Assembly: GCF_004006395.2 (NCBI RefSeq)
Contig: NZ_CP029758.2
Span: forward strand, 3,286,001-3,350,000
Direction of reading: 5' to 3'
From: Clostridium sp. AWRP
GTDB lineage: Bacteria > Bacillota > Clostridia > Clostridiales > Clostridiaceae
Length of the DNA stretch: 64,000 nucleotides
The position numbers were made by a program, and so were the translations under genes. Positions 1-9,704 of the stretch are shown piece by piece; position 1 is the first letter of the stretch, and each line of letters opens with the position of its first letter. The notes beneath the pieces are model-generated. The model was not told the DNA's origin, made no database searches, and saw only the letters and a program-made list of their open reading frames with translations.

Positions 1-2494
1 TATATATTGGTATTTCTTTAACAGTTCCTGCTGTCAAATTCAATGTTGGAGATATGAACTCAAAAATATTAGCAATTATTTTAGTGTTAAAAAAACTTAA
101 TATATAATTAAAGTCTGATTCATCTTTTACAAATATAGAATCTGCAGATTGGTCAAAAATAAATCCTTTGTTTAATACTCTTATAGTATTTATGCCAGAT
201 GTTATTCTTTTCCAGCTTATCCCATTGTAATTAAAAAAAAATCTTTCATTTCTTATAACTGAACTTTTTTCACTTCTAACTTTTTCTCCATTGTTTTTCC
301 AATATATAACTTCTGAAATATTGCCATACCACTTACGAGCATCTCCTCCCATTTGATAAGGTATCCAATATTTATTATTATTTTTTTCATTCATAAAATT
401 TATAGACTTATTTTTTACTTCAAACCACTCTCTTGTATATTTACTATTACTTCCTGTCTGCATTCCAGTACAAGGGAATGAAATATCATCTATTATTTTT
501 GCTTTATTTAATATATCTATTTCCTTATCCGTTAACCAGTACCCAAACCTCTTTCCTGGTATATTGTTCATTTTAGTCTGACTAATTATAAATCTATATG
601 TTACCTCAGGATTAACTATTGCTTCTCTTGTTTTTATTGGCTGATTCTTAACACCTTTAAATTCTGATAACTTAATGTAATTACCTAATATGTTACTTTT
701 ATAATTCCTTAATGTGAATGTACAAACTGGAACAGTAGCTTCTTCAAGTCCTGAATATTCCAACTGAATTAAAGTGCTTACATTCTTTGTTTCAATAATT
801 ATATTTCTTAATTTTTCATATGATTTAATGAACATCCATACAAACGGAGTCATAAATGCCAATTGACCATTATATTTAACTTTAGAAAAACTATATACAA
901 TAAATGCTGAAAAAATATCTGACTTTACAGCTGAATAATTTTTACTAATAAATTCTCCCAATATAGGATTTAAATACTTATTTCCTATATATGGAGGATT
1001 AGTTGATAAAATATCATATGTTTTCACCATTATGCTTGTCTGTTTCATTAATTTGGGTAATATATTAACAACCTTTTTTCTACTTTCCTCTTGCACTAAA
1101 TCCTCTACAGGGTCATTTAATATATGTTTCCATCTTTTTTCTAAGAATTTTCTGTCAAACTCTTCTATCTTTATAAGTGAACCACATATCTTTGCATTTT
1201 TGAATTGATCTATAAAAGCTTTTGTCTTATCGTAATTTTCTCCTGAAGGCTCTCCTGCTATATACTCTATATCTCCTTCATTTAAGTCATTAGTTTCTTG
1301 TATAGACGCTATATTTATACTTATTCCTTCTCTTTCTATACTTCTAAGAAGTCTATTATTATACTTCATTCCTTTCATAACAACAGCAAAACAAGCAAGC
1401 TTATAAGCCTTATCATCTATATCAAGTCCATAAAGGTTATTTTCTATAATAAGCCTTGGTATTTCTCTATTCATATATCCACATTTTTCATATATTTGAT
1501 ATAATACATCAAACATATAAACTAATATATGCCCTGAACCACAAGCAGGATCAAAACATTTAATATCTTCTACCTTTAGTTCTTTATTTATATATGGAGC
1601 TAATTTTTCTTCAAAATCTGATTCTAGATTAGGGTTCTCAATGTAAAATTCCCACTCTTTCTTTAATTCATTATGTTCCGGATGAGATTCCACCCAATAC
1701 CTGCCCAATGAGTTTTGAACCATATATCTAACTATCCAATCAGGTGTAAATAGCTGAGTAGCAAATGGAATTTCTTCTTTTTTATATTTCTTTTTAGCTT
1801 TTATAACTCTATCTTTTTCTTCTGAATTATAATATTGATAAAGCCATCCTATAATCTCTACATTTTTCCAATCACTTTCTGGTATAAAATTAGTGTCTGT
1901 AAGTTTTCTAACAAAAGCTCCCTCATTTAAAAGACCATCTGGAAGCAATAATTCCGTATAATGTCCTATCTTTTCAAACATAAATGGAAGAATTGTGCTT
2001 AAAGAATTACATTGAACTATTATCATATACTTAAATAATGCTTCTATATCATTATTTAAGTTCAATTTATATATTTTTTGTTTGTCTACTGGAAGGTCCA
2101 CATTGCTTGCTTCTTTTATTAAGTCAGGCTCAACACTTCCTGGAGTTGTAGATGATAAAGGTCTAACTCTTGTAGGCATATAATTATTTACTTCCATAAA
2201 TCTTAATGCTGTAAATCTATTGAACCAAGTATATGCAACTTCCTCAATTACACTACTATATCCATCTTCACCTTTTTCATTTATAATTTCTATTTTTTTT
2301 ATAAGCTTTTCTCTTTGTAATTTTTCATCTTTGCTAAGAGTCCTTCCATTAATAACTATAGAATCACTGCTAACTATTTTTGAATTTTTTACACTATCCT
2401 TTTCTATACCATATTGACGAGCCTTCACTTTTATTTTATCTATTAGCTCATTTCTTGTTTCTATGGCAAAACTTTTCAGTGTATTTTTATCCAT
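1..2494 (-). CDS. pglX: PglX-like adenine-specific DNA methyltransferase (BREX type), 3' end outside window
   Basis: This reading frame starts at the ATG at 2494, behind a GGAGG site, and stays open through 831 codons to the left edge, so the C-terminus is missing. It carries the class I methyltransferase motifs DPACGSGHIL (SAM binding, about residue 315) and NPPYIG (catalytic, about residue 497). The N-terminal helical part (AYTWFNRFTALRFMEVNNYMPTR split across about residues 70-95) matches BREX-1 PglX, which in the family methylates a non-palindromic adenine site for self-recognition in phage defence; the full protein is usually about 1,200 residues. The upstream neighbour is the housekeeping trmB gene, so any BREX partners must lie beyond the left edge. 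A stand-alone type IIG-like enzyme is the main alternative. Confidence 0.8.
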   Translation of the reverse strand, partial: MDKNTLKSFAIETRNELIDKIKVKARQYGIEKDSVKNSKIVSSDSIVINGRTLSKDEKLQREKLIKKIEIINEKGEDGYSSVIEEVAYTWFNRFTALRFMEVNNYMPTRVRPLSSTTPGSVEPDLIKEASNVDLPVDKQKIYKLNLNNDIEALFKYMIIVQCNSLSTILPFMFEKIGHYTELLLPDGLLNEGAFVRKLTDTNFIPESDWKNVEIIGWLYQYYNSEEKDRVIKAKKKYKKEEIPFATQLFTPDWIVRYMVQNSLGRYWVESHPEHNELKKEWEFYIENPNLESDFEEKLAPYINKELKVEDIKCFDPACGSGHILVYMFDVLYQIYEKCGYMNREIPRLIIENNLYGLDIDDKAYKLACFAVVMKGMKYNNRLLRSIEREGISINIASIQETNDLNEGDIEYIAGEPSGENYDKTKAFIDQFKNAKICGSLIKIEEFDRKFLEKRWKHILNDPVEDLVQEESRKKVVNILPKLMKQTSIMVKTYDILSTNPPYIGNKYLNPILGEFISKNYSAVKSDIFSAFIVYSFSKVKYNGQLAFMTPFVWMFIKSYEKLRNIIIETKNVSTLIQLEYSGLEEATVPVCTFTLRNYKSNILGNYIKLSEFKGVKNQPIKTREAIVNPEVTYRFIISQTKMNNIPGKRFGYWLTDKEIDILNKAKIIDDISFPCTGMQTGSNSKYTREWFEVKNKSINFMNEKNNNKYWIPYQMGGDARKWYGNISEVIYWKNNGEKVRSEKSSVIRNERFFFNYNGISWKRITSGINTIRVLNKGFIFDQSADSIFVKDESDFNYILSFFNTKIIANIFEFISPTLNLTAGTVKEIPIY

Positions 2495-2569
2495 ATCTTA
2501 ATCCTCCATATATCAAAGAAATAGGAGATAAACAGAATTTTTTTAAGTCTTCTTTCAATTATAATTTAG

Positions 2570-3205
2570 TTACAACATCTTTGCTATTAAAAACATAGTT
2601 TTCATTCCAAGTGAGGTGAATTTTTCCTCATATTCTGTAACTACATTTTGAGTGAAATCACTGCTGTGAAGATCATAAGTAAGATACCTTATTTCAAAAT
2701 CATTTTCCTTAAAATACTCCTGAGATTCTTCAAAAAGTTCCCTGTCATCCGTTTTAAACCATATTTCACTGCCTAATTTCAAAAATTTTCTATACCTGTT
2801 CAAAAATACAGTATGAGTAAGTCTTCTTTTATTTTGCCTCCTTTTAGGCCAGGGGTTACAGAAATTTATATATATCCTGCTTATCTCGTCTTTATCGAAA
2901 ACTTCCTCAACTTGAGCTATGTTCATAGGCATTATCCTTGCATTTGTAACTTCAGCTTCTTGAATCTTTTTAAGTGCATATATTAAAACTTCATCTTTTA
3001 AATCAATGCCTATATAATTTACATTAGTATTGTTTAGCGCCTGTGTATACAAGAATTTTCCCCTTCCACAGCCTAACTCCAAATATATATCATTCTGATT
3101 TTTAAATTCTTTTTTCCATTTTCCCTTATACTTTTGTGGTTCTATTATAGTTAAAGAACTAGCCTCCATTTCAGGTCTAGCCCACCATTTTTTTCTAAGT
3201 CTCAT
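2570..3205 (-). CDS. trmB: tRNA (guanine-N7-)-methyltransferase
   Basis: The 211-residue protein is full length for TrmB, which uses SAM to form 7-methylguanosine at position 46 in the variable loop of tRNAs in the cytoplasm. The start (MRLRKKWWARPEM) is typical of the family, the SAM-binding glycine loop LELGCGRGKFL lies at about residues 42-52, and the NFCNPWPKRR motif with its substrate-recognising aspartate/asparagine region is at about residues 134-143. The ATG at 3205 follows a GAAAGGAA ribosome site. It is followed 75 bases downstream by the PglX-like gene on the same strand, but the two are unlikely to be functionally linked. Confidence 0.96.
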   Translation of the reverse strand: MRLRKKWWARPEMEASSLTIIEPQKYKGKWKKEFKNQNDIYLELGCGRGKFLYTQALNNTNVNYIGIDLKDEVLIYALKKIQEAEVTNARIMPMNIAQVEEVFDKDEISRIYINFCNPWPKRRQNKRRLTHTVFLNRYRKFLKLGSEIWFKTDDRELFEESQEYFKENDFEIRYLTYDLHSSDFTQNVVTEYEEKFTSLGMKTMFLIAKML

Positions 3206-3372
3206 ATTCTAAATTCCTTTCCAAATTTTTAATCACAAAATAAATTATCTATTTAAATTACAAAACTGTCAATGCTATTATATAAATATTGTTTTCTATA
3301 CATTATTAAAGTTTTTTCTACAACATACGATAATAATAAGTAAATTATTATACTATTCAGGTTGTGAAAATT

Positions 3373-4521
3373 ATGGATTACTTTATAGAAGAACTAAAAA
3401 ACAAAAAGATAATTAACACTGATGATATAAAAACAATGCAAGAATACATTAATAAAAAATATTTTAAGATTCCATCCAACGAAAAAGCAAAAATGCTTTC
3501 CAACACCATACACCATATTTTAGATACGAATCTAAAGGAACTGCCAGAAAGTTACAGACAAACTGTAAAAATAAACACTTTGAAAAGTACCCTCTCTAAA
3601 AATAAAGCTTCAATTTTCATGTATGATGTATTTCTCTGCTGTATTAAAATCGAACCTTTAAGAAAAAATTTTATAAAAGAAATTACCAGCTGGATAAATG
3701 CAAACATAGAAAATACAGTTGAAGAAAAAGATTTAAACAACTATTTAGGGATAACAAATTCAAAAATAGATCCTGTTACAGATGAAAACCTAAATAACAA
3801 AATAACTGAATCCGCTAGTCCCAATAGAACTATTGAAACTACATCTGCTCCAACTATACCTTTCAAGTTAAAATTTAATAAAAAACTCCTAATATTTTCT
3901 TCAATTATATTTTTTATTTTAATTTCTCAAGTATTAGGACAAGTTTTTTTTCAAAAAAACCTATTTAAAACCCCTTTTTATATAGCCAGTACTTCTGAAA
4001 GTGCGAATACCTATTTAAAAGACCTAGTTAACCAAATATCTTTAAAAAATCCTAAAAAAAATTTTCCAAATGTATATCTTCCTGAATATTTAAAATATCA
4101 AACAATAGATGAAAATAAATTGAAATCCTACTTAAGCAGCCGCAATTCACTCCTGGGCAAAGATCCATACTTTTCTACTATAATGAATACTGCAAGAGAG
4201 TTCAATTTAAATCCAATTTTACTATTTGCTATAACAGGACAAGAACAGGACTTCGTACCCGTAAATACTCCAAGTGCCTCTAAAATAGCTAATAACCCTT
4301 TTAACGTATATCACAGTTGGCAGGAATATAATACTGATATAAAAGATTCTTCAAGAATAGCTGCCAGAACTGTCATAAATCTATCACAAAATAGGCCAAA
4401 GGAAAACAATCCTTTTATGTGGATAGGTAAAAAATATGCAGAAGATTCAAATTGGGGTAATGGAGTCCAAGCCATATTTGAAGAAATAAACAATTACTTT
4501 GCACTTCACAGCAAAAAATAA
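3373..4521 (+). CDS. Membrane-anchored glucosaminidase/lysozyme-like protein
   Basis: The 383-residue protein has a soluble N-terminal region (about 1-175), one hydrophobic segment at about 176-192, and an extracytoplasmic C-terminal domain (about 255-380). That domain resembles the lysozyme-like fold of glucosaminidases: NPILLFAITGQEQDF supplies a candidate catalytic Glu and a later NNPF...WQEY stretch resembles the substrate-groove region. It probably acts on peptidoglycan outside the membrane, but the N-terminus is unlike known enzymes and may be regulatory. A GTG at 3364 is in frame, but the ATG at 3373 is better spaced from the AGG at 3359-3361. It is transcribed alone and ends at a strong shared terminator. 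Confidence 0.6.
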   Translation: MDYFIEELKNKKIINTDDIKTMQEYINKKYFKIPSNEKAKMLSNTIHHILDTNLKELPESYRQTVKINTLKSTLSKNKASIFMYDVFLCCIKIEPLRKNFIKEITSWINANIENTVEEKDLNNYLGITNSKIDPVTDENLNNKITESASPNRTIETTSAPTIPFKLKFNKKLLIFSSIIFFILISQVLGQVFFQKNLFKTPFYIASTSESANTYLKDLVNQISLKNPKKNFPNVYLPEYLKYQTIDENKLKSYLSSRNSLLGKDPYFSTIMNTAREFNLNPILLFAITGQEQDFVPVNTPSASKIANNPFNVYHSWQEYNTDIKDSSRIAARTVINLSQNRPKENNPFMWIGKKYAEDSNWGNGVQAIFEEINNYFALHSKK

Positions 4522-4522
4522 T

Positions 4523-4561
4523 AGGAAGATTGTAAATAAAGAATAAATTTACAATCTTCCT
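4523..4561. terminator. Bidirectional rho-independent terminator
   Basis: Fifteen-base arms (4523-4537 and 4547-4561) pair perfectly around a 9-base loop. It lies between convergent genes ending at 4521 and 4566, so it can serve both strands. Confidence 0.85.
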
Positions 4562-4565
4562 CTGC

Positions 4566-5210
4566 CTATCCGATGATACTATTTGCAATGGTCATAAGTT
4601 TAGAGTATATAGCCATTGATGGAATACCTACCACATAGTTTGCAATTGGTGTAGCTACAAATATAAGAAGTATAATAAGCTGATACCTGTATAAAGTATC
4701 TGATATATTATAGTAAAAGGAAGGAAACAAATCCCTTAGTATATGAAATCCATCTAATCCAGGTATAGGTATTAAATTGAACACAAACAACATACAATTT
4801 ATATTTACTACATACAACACAATTTTAACTACTATATTTGAAACTAAATTATAATTACTAGATGAAAATATAAATTTATATAAAAACACTGTCAAAAGTG
4901 CAGCTAAAAATGCTGTTATTAAATTAGCCAAAGGACCTGCCGCAGAAACTTTCAAATCATCTTTATTTCTATTTTTAAAGGCATTTGGATTAATTTCAAC
5001 AGGCTTTGCCCATCCAAACCCTACAAGTAATATCATTATAAAGCCTATAATATCTATATGTGCAAACGGATTTAAAGTAAGTCTTCCTTGAAATTTAGCT
5101 GTTTTATCTCCTAATCTATCTGCCACAAAGGCATGAGCAAATTCGTGGAATGTAAGCCCTATAAGTATTCCTGGTATAATAAGTATCTTATTCAATATCA
5201 TTTCATTCAA
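4566..5210 (-). CDS. Site-2 protease family (M50) membrane metalloprotease
   Basis: The 214-residue protein is a compact M50-type intramembrane zinc protease of the clostridial/Bacillus kind. It has about five hydrophobic segments, the zinc-binding HEFAH motif at about residues 22-26, and the second motif LIPIPGLDGFHIL near residue 146 that supplies the zinc-binding Asp. Such enzymes cut membrane-embedded substrates, but the substrate cannot be read here. The start at 5210 is preceded by an AGGGG site; an ATG three codons later is also possible. It is the last of three consecutive minus-strand genes, with a 22-base gap to the one before it. Confidence 0.88.
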   Translation of the reverse strand: MNEMILNKILIIPGILIGLTFHEFAHAFVADRLGDKTAKFQGRLTLNPFAHIDIIGFIMILLVGFGWAKPVEINPNAFKNRNKDDLKVSAAGPLANLITAFLAALLTVFLYKFIFSSSNYNLVSNIVVKIVLYVVNINCMLFVFNLIPIPGLDGFHILRDLFPSFYYNISDTLYRYQLIILLIFVATPIANYVVGIPSMAIYSKLMTIANSIIG

Positions 5211-5232
5211 ATAATTTCATCCCCTCTTTTTA

Positions 5233-6258
5233 CTAATTTAACGTTACTTTTTGCAACTTTCCACCATTTATTGATGCAATTCCACCTTCATATATTTGCA
5301 CAAAATTTCCTTTATATACATATTGTTTGCCGCTTGTAACTTCTGTAACAATTCCTTTTAAATTGTCATTTATGTATATTTTGCCTGAAGGCATAACAAA
5401 CACATCATCCTTATTTACAGATTGGCCCAAATTTATGTTTTGATAATTACTTCCACCGTCATTTACAGTTCCACAGTAGATATTTGATATTTTATTGTCC
5501 TTTTCATCAGCTATGTATATTTTATCATTTTCATCTACTCCTACCCAAACAGGATTTTCTACCCCATTTATCGTAAGTGATCTATCATCGCCTGTAACAT
5601 ATATCTTACTGTATACTTTATCTTCATATATGAGTTTATCATCTAAAGATAATATTCCCATATTACCTACCATATAAGATCTTGTAGTTACTTTTTGCAT
5701 TTGATTCATTATGTCAATTCTATATATATTTGTCCTTTCCCCGCTACTTTCCATTTTAACATATATAACATTGGTAAAGGGAGATTCTTCTATATCATCA
5801 ATTTTAGCTTTTTCATCTGTCCAATCCAGTGCTTTTATATTTTCTTTTATATCCTTACCAGCTTCATAATATGATAATTCAAATTTTGAACCGTCATCAG
5901 AACTTTCTTTTTCTGCTATAAGTATTCTATTTCTATCTTTTTGCCATTTATAAAAAGATACCTTAACTCCATCCTTAAATTTTATATTTTTTTCATTCCC
6001 ATTCTTTGTATCCACTACTTTCAAAACATTTGATTCACAATATGACAGATACCTGCCATCAAAGGAAACACTAATATTATTAGCATCTTCTGGTACCTTT
6101 ATAACAACATCTGCTTTTTTGGGCTCACTCTTTACAATTTTTTTGGTTTTTATCTCTGTTTGAGATGATAAAAAATAATTATTTATATAAAACAATCCTG
6201 CAAATTGTACTGCCAGAGATATAGTTATCCAAGTAATAATTCTCTTAAAATTTTTCAT
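5233..6258 (-). CDS. Membrane-anchored beta-propeller-like protein, function unknown
   Basis: The 341-residue protein starts with a single signal-anchor (about residues 8-28) without a lipobox, then a Lys-rich linker, and then an extracytoplasmic domain of repeated short beta-strand blocks (for example SVSFDGRYLSYCESNVLKVV and YIADEKDNKISNIYCG). This pattern resembles WD40/TolB-like propeller blades, but no catalytic motif is visible. I do not recognise the family. The ATG at 6258 follows a GGGGAG site. It lies 35 bases downstream of the NAGPA-type gene on the same strand, so both are probably co-transcribed envelope proteins. Confidence 0.55.
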   Translation of the reverse strand: MKNFKRIITWITISLAVQFAGLFYINNYFLSSQTEIKTKKIVKSEPKKADVVIKVPEDANNISVSFDGRYLSYCESNVLKVVDTKNGNEKNIKFKDGVKVSFYKWQKDRNRILIAEKESSDDGSKFELSYYEAGKDIKENIKALDWTDEKAKIDDIEESPFTNVIYVKMESSGERTNIYRIDIMNQMQKVTTRSYMVGNMGILSLDDKLIYEDKVYSKIYVTGDDRSLTINGVENPVWVGVDENDKIYIADEKDNKISNIYCGTVNDGGSNYQNINLGQSVNKDDVFVMPSGKIYINDNLKGIVTEVTSGKQYVYKGNFVQIYEGGIASINGGKLQKVTLN

Positions 6259-6293
6259 CCGTTACTCCCCTTTAATAATTATCTTATAACCTT

Positions 6294-7307
6294 CTATGGT
6301 TTTACGTAAATAGCTGATGGCACTGATCTCTCACCTAGAGGATCACAAGTGTTGTTTATTACATCTCCTTCATAATACATAGTTGAAGAAGAACCTCCAT
6401 CTAAATTTGTAGCATTTACTGCACCATATTGAAGCATTATATTTTGAACATCCTTCAGGGAAGCACCAATACTTTTAGTTTGTCGTCCATCTATAACAAG
6501 AAATAAAATAGCACCATCTGACCTTTGCCCTATTGCAGTTCTAGGGGCTATTCCCCAACCACCGTCACCAGATTTTATGGTACCTTCTCCACCCACTACT
6601 AAGGCAGGTTCAAAAGATATGGCTTCTGTAACATTTCTCTCTTTCAGTTCGTTTAAGCTGTGATGTCCTACTATAAGTTCTCCTTTGTTTGTAAGTGCCA
6701 TTACACCTCTTGATTTATCATCAGGATCAGTTATATCATTAGCAACAATCTGCCCATTACTCATAAGTATGCCTGTAGGTTTTCCTCCTGTACCCGTCCA
6801 CTTATTGTCACTATCACTAGAAGAACTATCTGTAAAACCTCCTCCATTTATAGCAGCTACAGCATTATGATCTTTTGCTATTTGGCTTGTAAGTTCTCCA
6901 GCTACGCCTAATTTTTTACTGTATCCTACCTTAACTCTAGTCGGATCGTGTATTATAAGCATATAACCTTTAAACTTTCTTCCATCACTTATTTCTTCCC
7001 TTTCTATACTACTATCATGCTTATTTTCAAATTTTAAAGGTGAATTATCTTTTTCTATATTTTTAGGTTTGTTTTCACTTAGTATTTTTTGTATTTCACT
7101 ATCTGATAAAAATATCTTTGCTATATACTGATGACTCAAAGTGGTCATGGCTGCACCTACTACTGTTTTCTTTACATTTTCAAAAGGACCGTAAAACACT
7201 AAAAATGGAGCAGTCATCCCGGTAAATATAAACTCAAATAATATGAAATACAGTATGAGTTTCCAAACTGGCCGTTTCTTTTTGCCTTCAATTTTCCCCT
7301 TCTTCAT
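6294..7307 (-). CDS. Phosphodiester glycosidase (NAGPA) domain membrane protein
   Basis: The 337-residue protein has a basic cytoplasmic tail, one membrane segment (about 15-38), a linker, and a C-terminal NAGPA domain (about 130-335). Signature stretches are AAINGGGF, APRTAIGQ, FLVIDGRQ and NATNLDGGSSSTMYY. In this family the domain hydrolyses phosphodiester-linked sugars, and bacterial members are thought to act on exopolysaccharide or teichoic acid linkages outside the cell. The start has an AAAGG-type site. It leads a probable two- or three-gene envelope operon with the propeller protein and perhaps the M50 protease. Confidence 0.87.
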   Translation of the reverse strand: MKKGKIEGKKKRPVWKLILYFILFEFIFTGMTAPFLVFYGPFENVKKTVVGAAMTTLSHQYIAKIFLSDSEIQKILSENKPKNIEKDNSPLKFENKHDSSIEREEISDGRKFKGYMLIIHDPTRVKVGYSKKLGVAGELTSQIAKDHNAVAAINGGGFTDSSSSDSDNKWTGTGGKPTGILMSNGQIVANDITDPDDKSRGVMALTNKGELIVGHHSLNELKERNVTEAISFEPALVVGGEGTIKSGDGGWGIAPRTAIGQRSDGAILFLVIDGRQTKSIGASLKDVQNIMLQYGAVNATNLDGGSSSTMYYEGDVINNTCDPLGERSVPSAIYVKP

Positions 7308-7437
7308 ATGTTGAAACCTTTCCTTTCTAAAAAAATATATCCTTCAACATTGTACAATAAATGATAAAATTTTTAAATAGAAATAATTATGAACATACTA
7401 AAAACTTTATATAATATAAAGAACTAAATAGAAAAGT

Positions 7438-7481
7438 CACTCTGGTGTTAAATATACAATCCATTTTTTAACACCAAAGTG
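7438..7481 (-). terminator. Hairpin terminator downstream of the PhoH-like gene
   Basis: TGGTGTTAA (7443-7451) pairs with TTAACACCA (7468-7476), extended by CACT/AGTG. On the minus strand it is followed by a T-rich run and lies about 75 bases beyond the stop of the PhoH-like gene. Confidence 0.65.
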
Positions 7482-7554
7482 CTCTTAAATAAAGTTTCAA
7501 ATTATAATTATATTTTTGCAATTTTTCATATATTTCAAAAGTTGTATTTTCTAT

Positions 7555-8937
7555 TTACAGTCTCTTTGACGCTTCATATGCAAGAGGAGACCTCTCACAT
7601 TCATCATGTTTCAACGTTATTTGATAACATAACTTACTTCCCTTCATCTTTTCTGAAGCATAACACAACCCGTTCGATCTCGAATCTAAAAAAGCTTGAT
7701 CTATTTGCTCTGGATCCCCTACTAAAAGCAGTTTTGTACCTGCTCCAACTCTTGTTATAATTGCTTTTACCTGTTTTGGAGTTAGATTCTGAGCTTCGTC
7801 AATTACGAGCCAATTTTTTACAATAGATCTTCCTCTTAAATAACCTACTGCCTCTGTAGTTATAATTCCCCTGTCAAATAATTCTCTTATTTTATCAGCT
7901 AATTCCTTTTCATTTTTATATCTTTCTTTTTCATCAGAATCCACTAATATTTCTAGATTATCTAATATCGGCCTCATAAAAGGCGATATTTTTTCCTGTT
8001 CTGTACCTGGAAGAAATCCTATATCTTCATCCATAGTAACATTAGGCCTGCATACCAGCATCTTTCTATACTTTCCTTTGTCCTCTTCCATTATACTATG
8101 GAGACCTACTGCCAGCGAAAATAAAGTTTTTGCAGTTCCTGCAGGACCTTTTATTATCACAAGTGGAGCCTTTTCTGCATTTGTTAAAAGTGCCTCCAGC
8201 ATAAATTTCTGACCCACATTTCTCGGAACTATTCCAAGAGGTGCACTATCCTTAAAACAAAGTGAAACTATTTCTTTACCGTCAAATCTTCCAAGGGCAG
8301 TCTGTTTAGGATTACTCAAACAATGTATTATAATAAACTCGTTTACATAAAGAGGTGGAGCAAAATATTCTGCATTCTCCTCATTATAACAAGTTATTTT
8401 ATCAACTTTCATATATTTGTTACTATAAAATTCTATTATATCCTTTTCAGAAGCGTATACATCTATTCTTCCTGTATATTGACTTTCATCTTCGGGAACA
8501 ACTTTTTCATAGAAATCTTCTACCTCTATATTTATTATATCAGCCTTAATTCTTTCAAATATGTCCTTTGTTATCAAACATACATTTTCACCACTTTCTT
8601 TAAGGCCTTTACACACCTGTATTATTCTGTTATCCGGTTTGCTTTTATCCCAAGCTGGGGGCAGCTGTACATCATAGTGGTTCATTTCAACCCTTAACTT
8701 TCCACCACCTGGCAAGTCCACTCCTTGGTTAAGCTTACCGCTTTTCCTAAAGTCATCTATAAGCCTAGCTGCATACCTAGCATTGGCACCAAGATCATTT
8801 TTATTCTTTTTAAATCCATCTAGCTCTTCTAGTACCACTTCAGGTATAACCACATCTCCATCATCAAAAGTCAATATAGCCCCTGGTGAATACAAAATAA
8901 CATTGGTGTCTAAAACATAAGTTTTTTTCAAAGCCAT
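7555..8937 (-). CDS. PIN domain-PhoH ATPase fusion (PhoH2 type)
   Basis: The 460-residue protein joins an N-terminal PIN ribonuclease domain (about 1-150; acidic residues in YVLDTNVIL, EVVLEELDGF and CLITKD) to a C-terminal PhoH helicase-like ATPase. Walker A is GPAGTAKT at about residue 262, Walker B is LVIDEAQNL near 355, and GDPEQID near 383 resembles a sensor motif. In the family, PhoH2 proteins act as RNA helicase/RNase units, sometimes encoded with an antitoxin; no such small gene is evident upstream. The ATG at 8937 follows a strong GGGGAGGA site. It appears monocistronic. Confidence 0.92.
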   Translation of the reverse strand: MALKKTYVLDTNVILYSPGAILTFDDGDVVIPEVVLEELDGFKKNKNDLGANARYAARLIDDFRKSGKLNQGVDLPGGGKLRVEMNHYDVQLPPAWDKSKPDNRIIQVCKGLKESGENVCLITKDIFERIKADIINIEVEDFYEKVVPEDESQYTGRIDVYASEKDIIEFYSNKYMKVDKITCYNEENAEYFAPPLYVNEFIIIHCLSNPKQTALGRFDGKEIVSLCFKDSAPLGIVPRNVGQKFMLEALLTNAEKAPLVIIKGPAGTAKTLFSLAVGLHSIMEEDKGKYRKMLVCRPNVTMDEDIGFLPGTEQEKISPFMRPILDNLEILVDSDEKERYKNEKELADKIRELFDRGIITTEAVGYLRGRSIVKNWLVIDEAQNLTPKQVKAIITRVGAGTKLLLVGDPEQIDQAFLDSRSNGLCYASEKMKGSKLCYQITLKHDECERSPLAYEASKRL

Positions 8938-9029
8938 TCCTCCCCTCTACCATTATTATAATATATTCATTTAAATATATAAATGAATTAAATTTCATAA
9001 AACTTTCAAAATATATTTTGAATTATCTA

Positions 9030-9165
9030 CATAAAAAACAAGCACTAGCAATAACCAGTGCCTATTTTTCATAATATAATAATTGGGGATCAAAATATTA
9101 TGCTATCTTTGTTTCATCGGTATATTACTAATGTTAACTATTATATGTGACAATATGGTGTCAAA
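9030..9165 (-). ncRNA. Candidate small RNA or structured element A (paired with element B)
   Basis: No gene lies between 8938 and 9355. On the minus strand, after a palindromic TGACACCATATTGTCA (about 9150-9165) and a TAATATA box (about 9121-9127), the stretch ends in a hairpin with arms around AGGCACT and AGTGCTT followed by GTTTTTT, as in an intrinsic terminator. It resembles the element at 9705-9860 in order and in local sequence (CATATTGT, GATAG.ATAAT, the terminal hairpin). A small RNA of roughly 90 bases is a reasonable reading, but the family is not recognised. Confidence 0.35.
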
Positions 9166-9308
9166 TATATTAAATATTTATTTACTTTTTTAATACTTTA
9201 TGAATTAAAATGTTGTTAACTTAAGCATATGAAACAAAATAACAAGTCAAAGACGCAAAATAGACTAGCATACCGACTAGTTATTTTTTCAATATGTCTT
9301 GATTCTAA

Positions 9309-9347
9309 TAAAAAATCTGTACCCTAATTTAGAGTACAGATTTTTTA
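9309..9347 (-). terminator. Terminator of the alpha/beta SASP gene
   Basis: AAAAAATCTGTAC pairs with GTACAGATTTTTT around a short loop. It lies 9 bases after the SASP stop codon, with a T-run on the minus strand. Confidence 0.85.
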
Positions 9348-9355
9348 TCATATAT

Positions 9356-9559
9356 TTACTTTAAATTTTGTTCATAAGCCTGAACCATTTTTTTAACCAT
9401 ATTTCCACCTACAGAGCCTGCTTCTCTTGAAGTTAAGTCTCCATTATAACCATTCTTTAGATTTACTCCAACTTCTTTAGCTGACTCCATTTTGAATTGA
9501 TCTAATGCTGCTTTAGCTTGTGGAACTACTGGATTATTACTATTTGTCATAGTACTCAC
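9356..9559 (-). CDS. Alpha/beta-type small acid-soluble spore protein
   Basis: The 67-residue protein is full length for an alpha/beta SASP, the abundant minor-groove DNA-binding proteins that protect spore DNA and supply amino acids on germination. It shows the germination-protease region (FKMESAKEVGV, about residues 22-32) and the conserved DNA-binding GDLTSREAGSVGGNMVKKM (about 40-58). It has no signal peptide or cysteine. A GAGTGAG-type site precedes the start; an ATG at codon 4 is also possible. Expression in the forespore under SigG is expected from the family; I could not identify a convincing SigG promoter. Confidence 0.95.
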   Translation of the reverse strand: MSTMTNSNNPVVPQAKAALDQFKMESAKEVGVNLKNGYNGDLTSREAGSVGGNMVKKMVQAYEQNLK

Positions 9560-9704
9560 TCCTTTTTATAGTAAACTTTACTGCTTACATTTAAAGTTTC
9601 TACATTTTTAAAAAAATTACTCTAGGTAATTGAATGAATATTTAGTACTTGTTGTAATATAAACTAATAAGTATAAATGTTTTTAAATTTTTTACTTCTT
9701 TGTA

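Noticed and set aside
8323..8697. A 124-codon plus-strand frame
   Set aside because: It lies entirely antisense within the PhoH-like gene, has no ribosome site and has hydrophobic low-information sequence typical of shadows.
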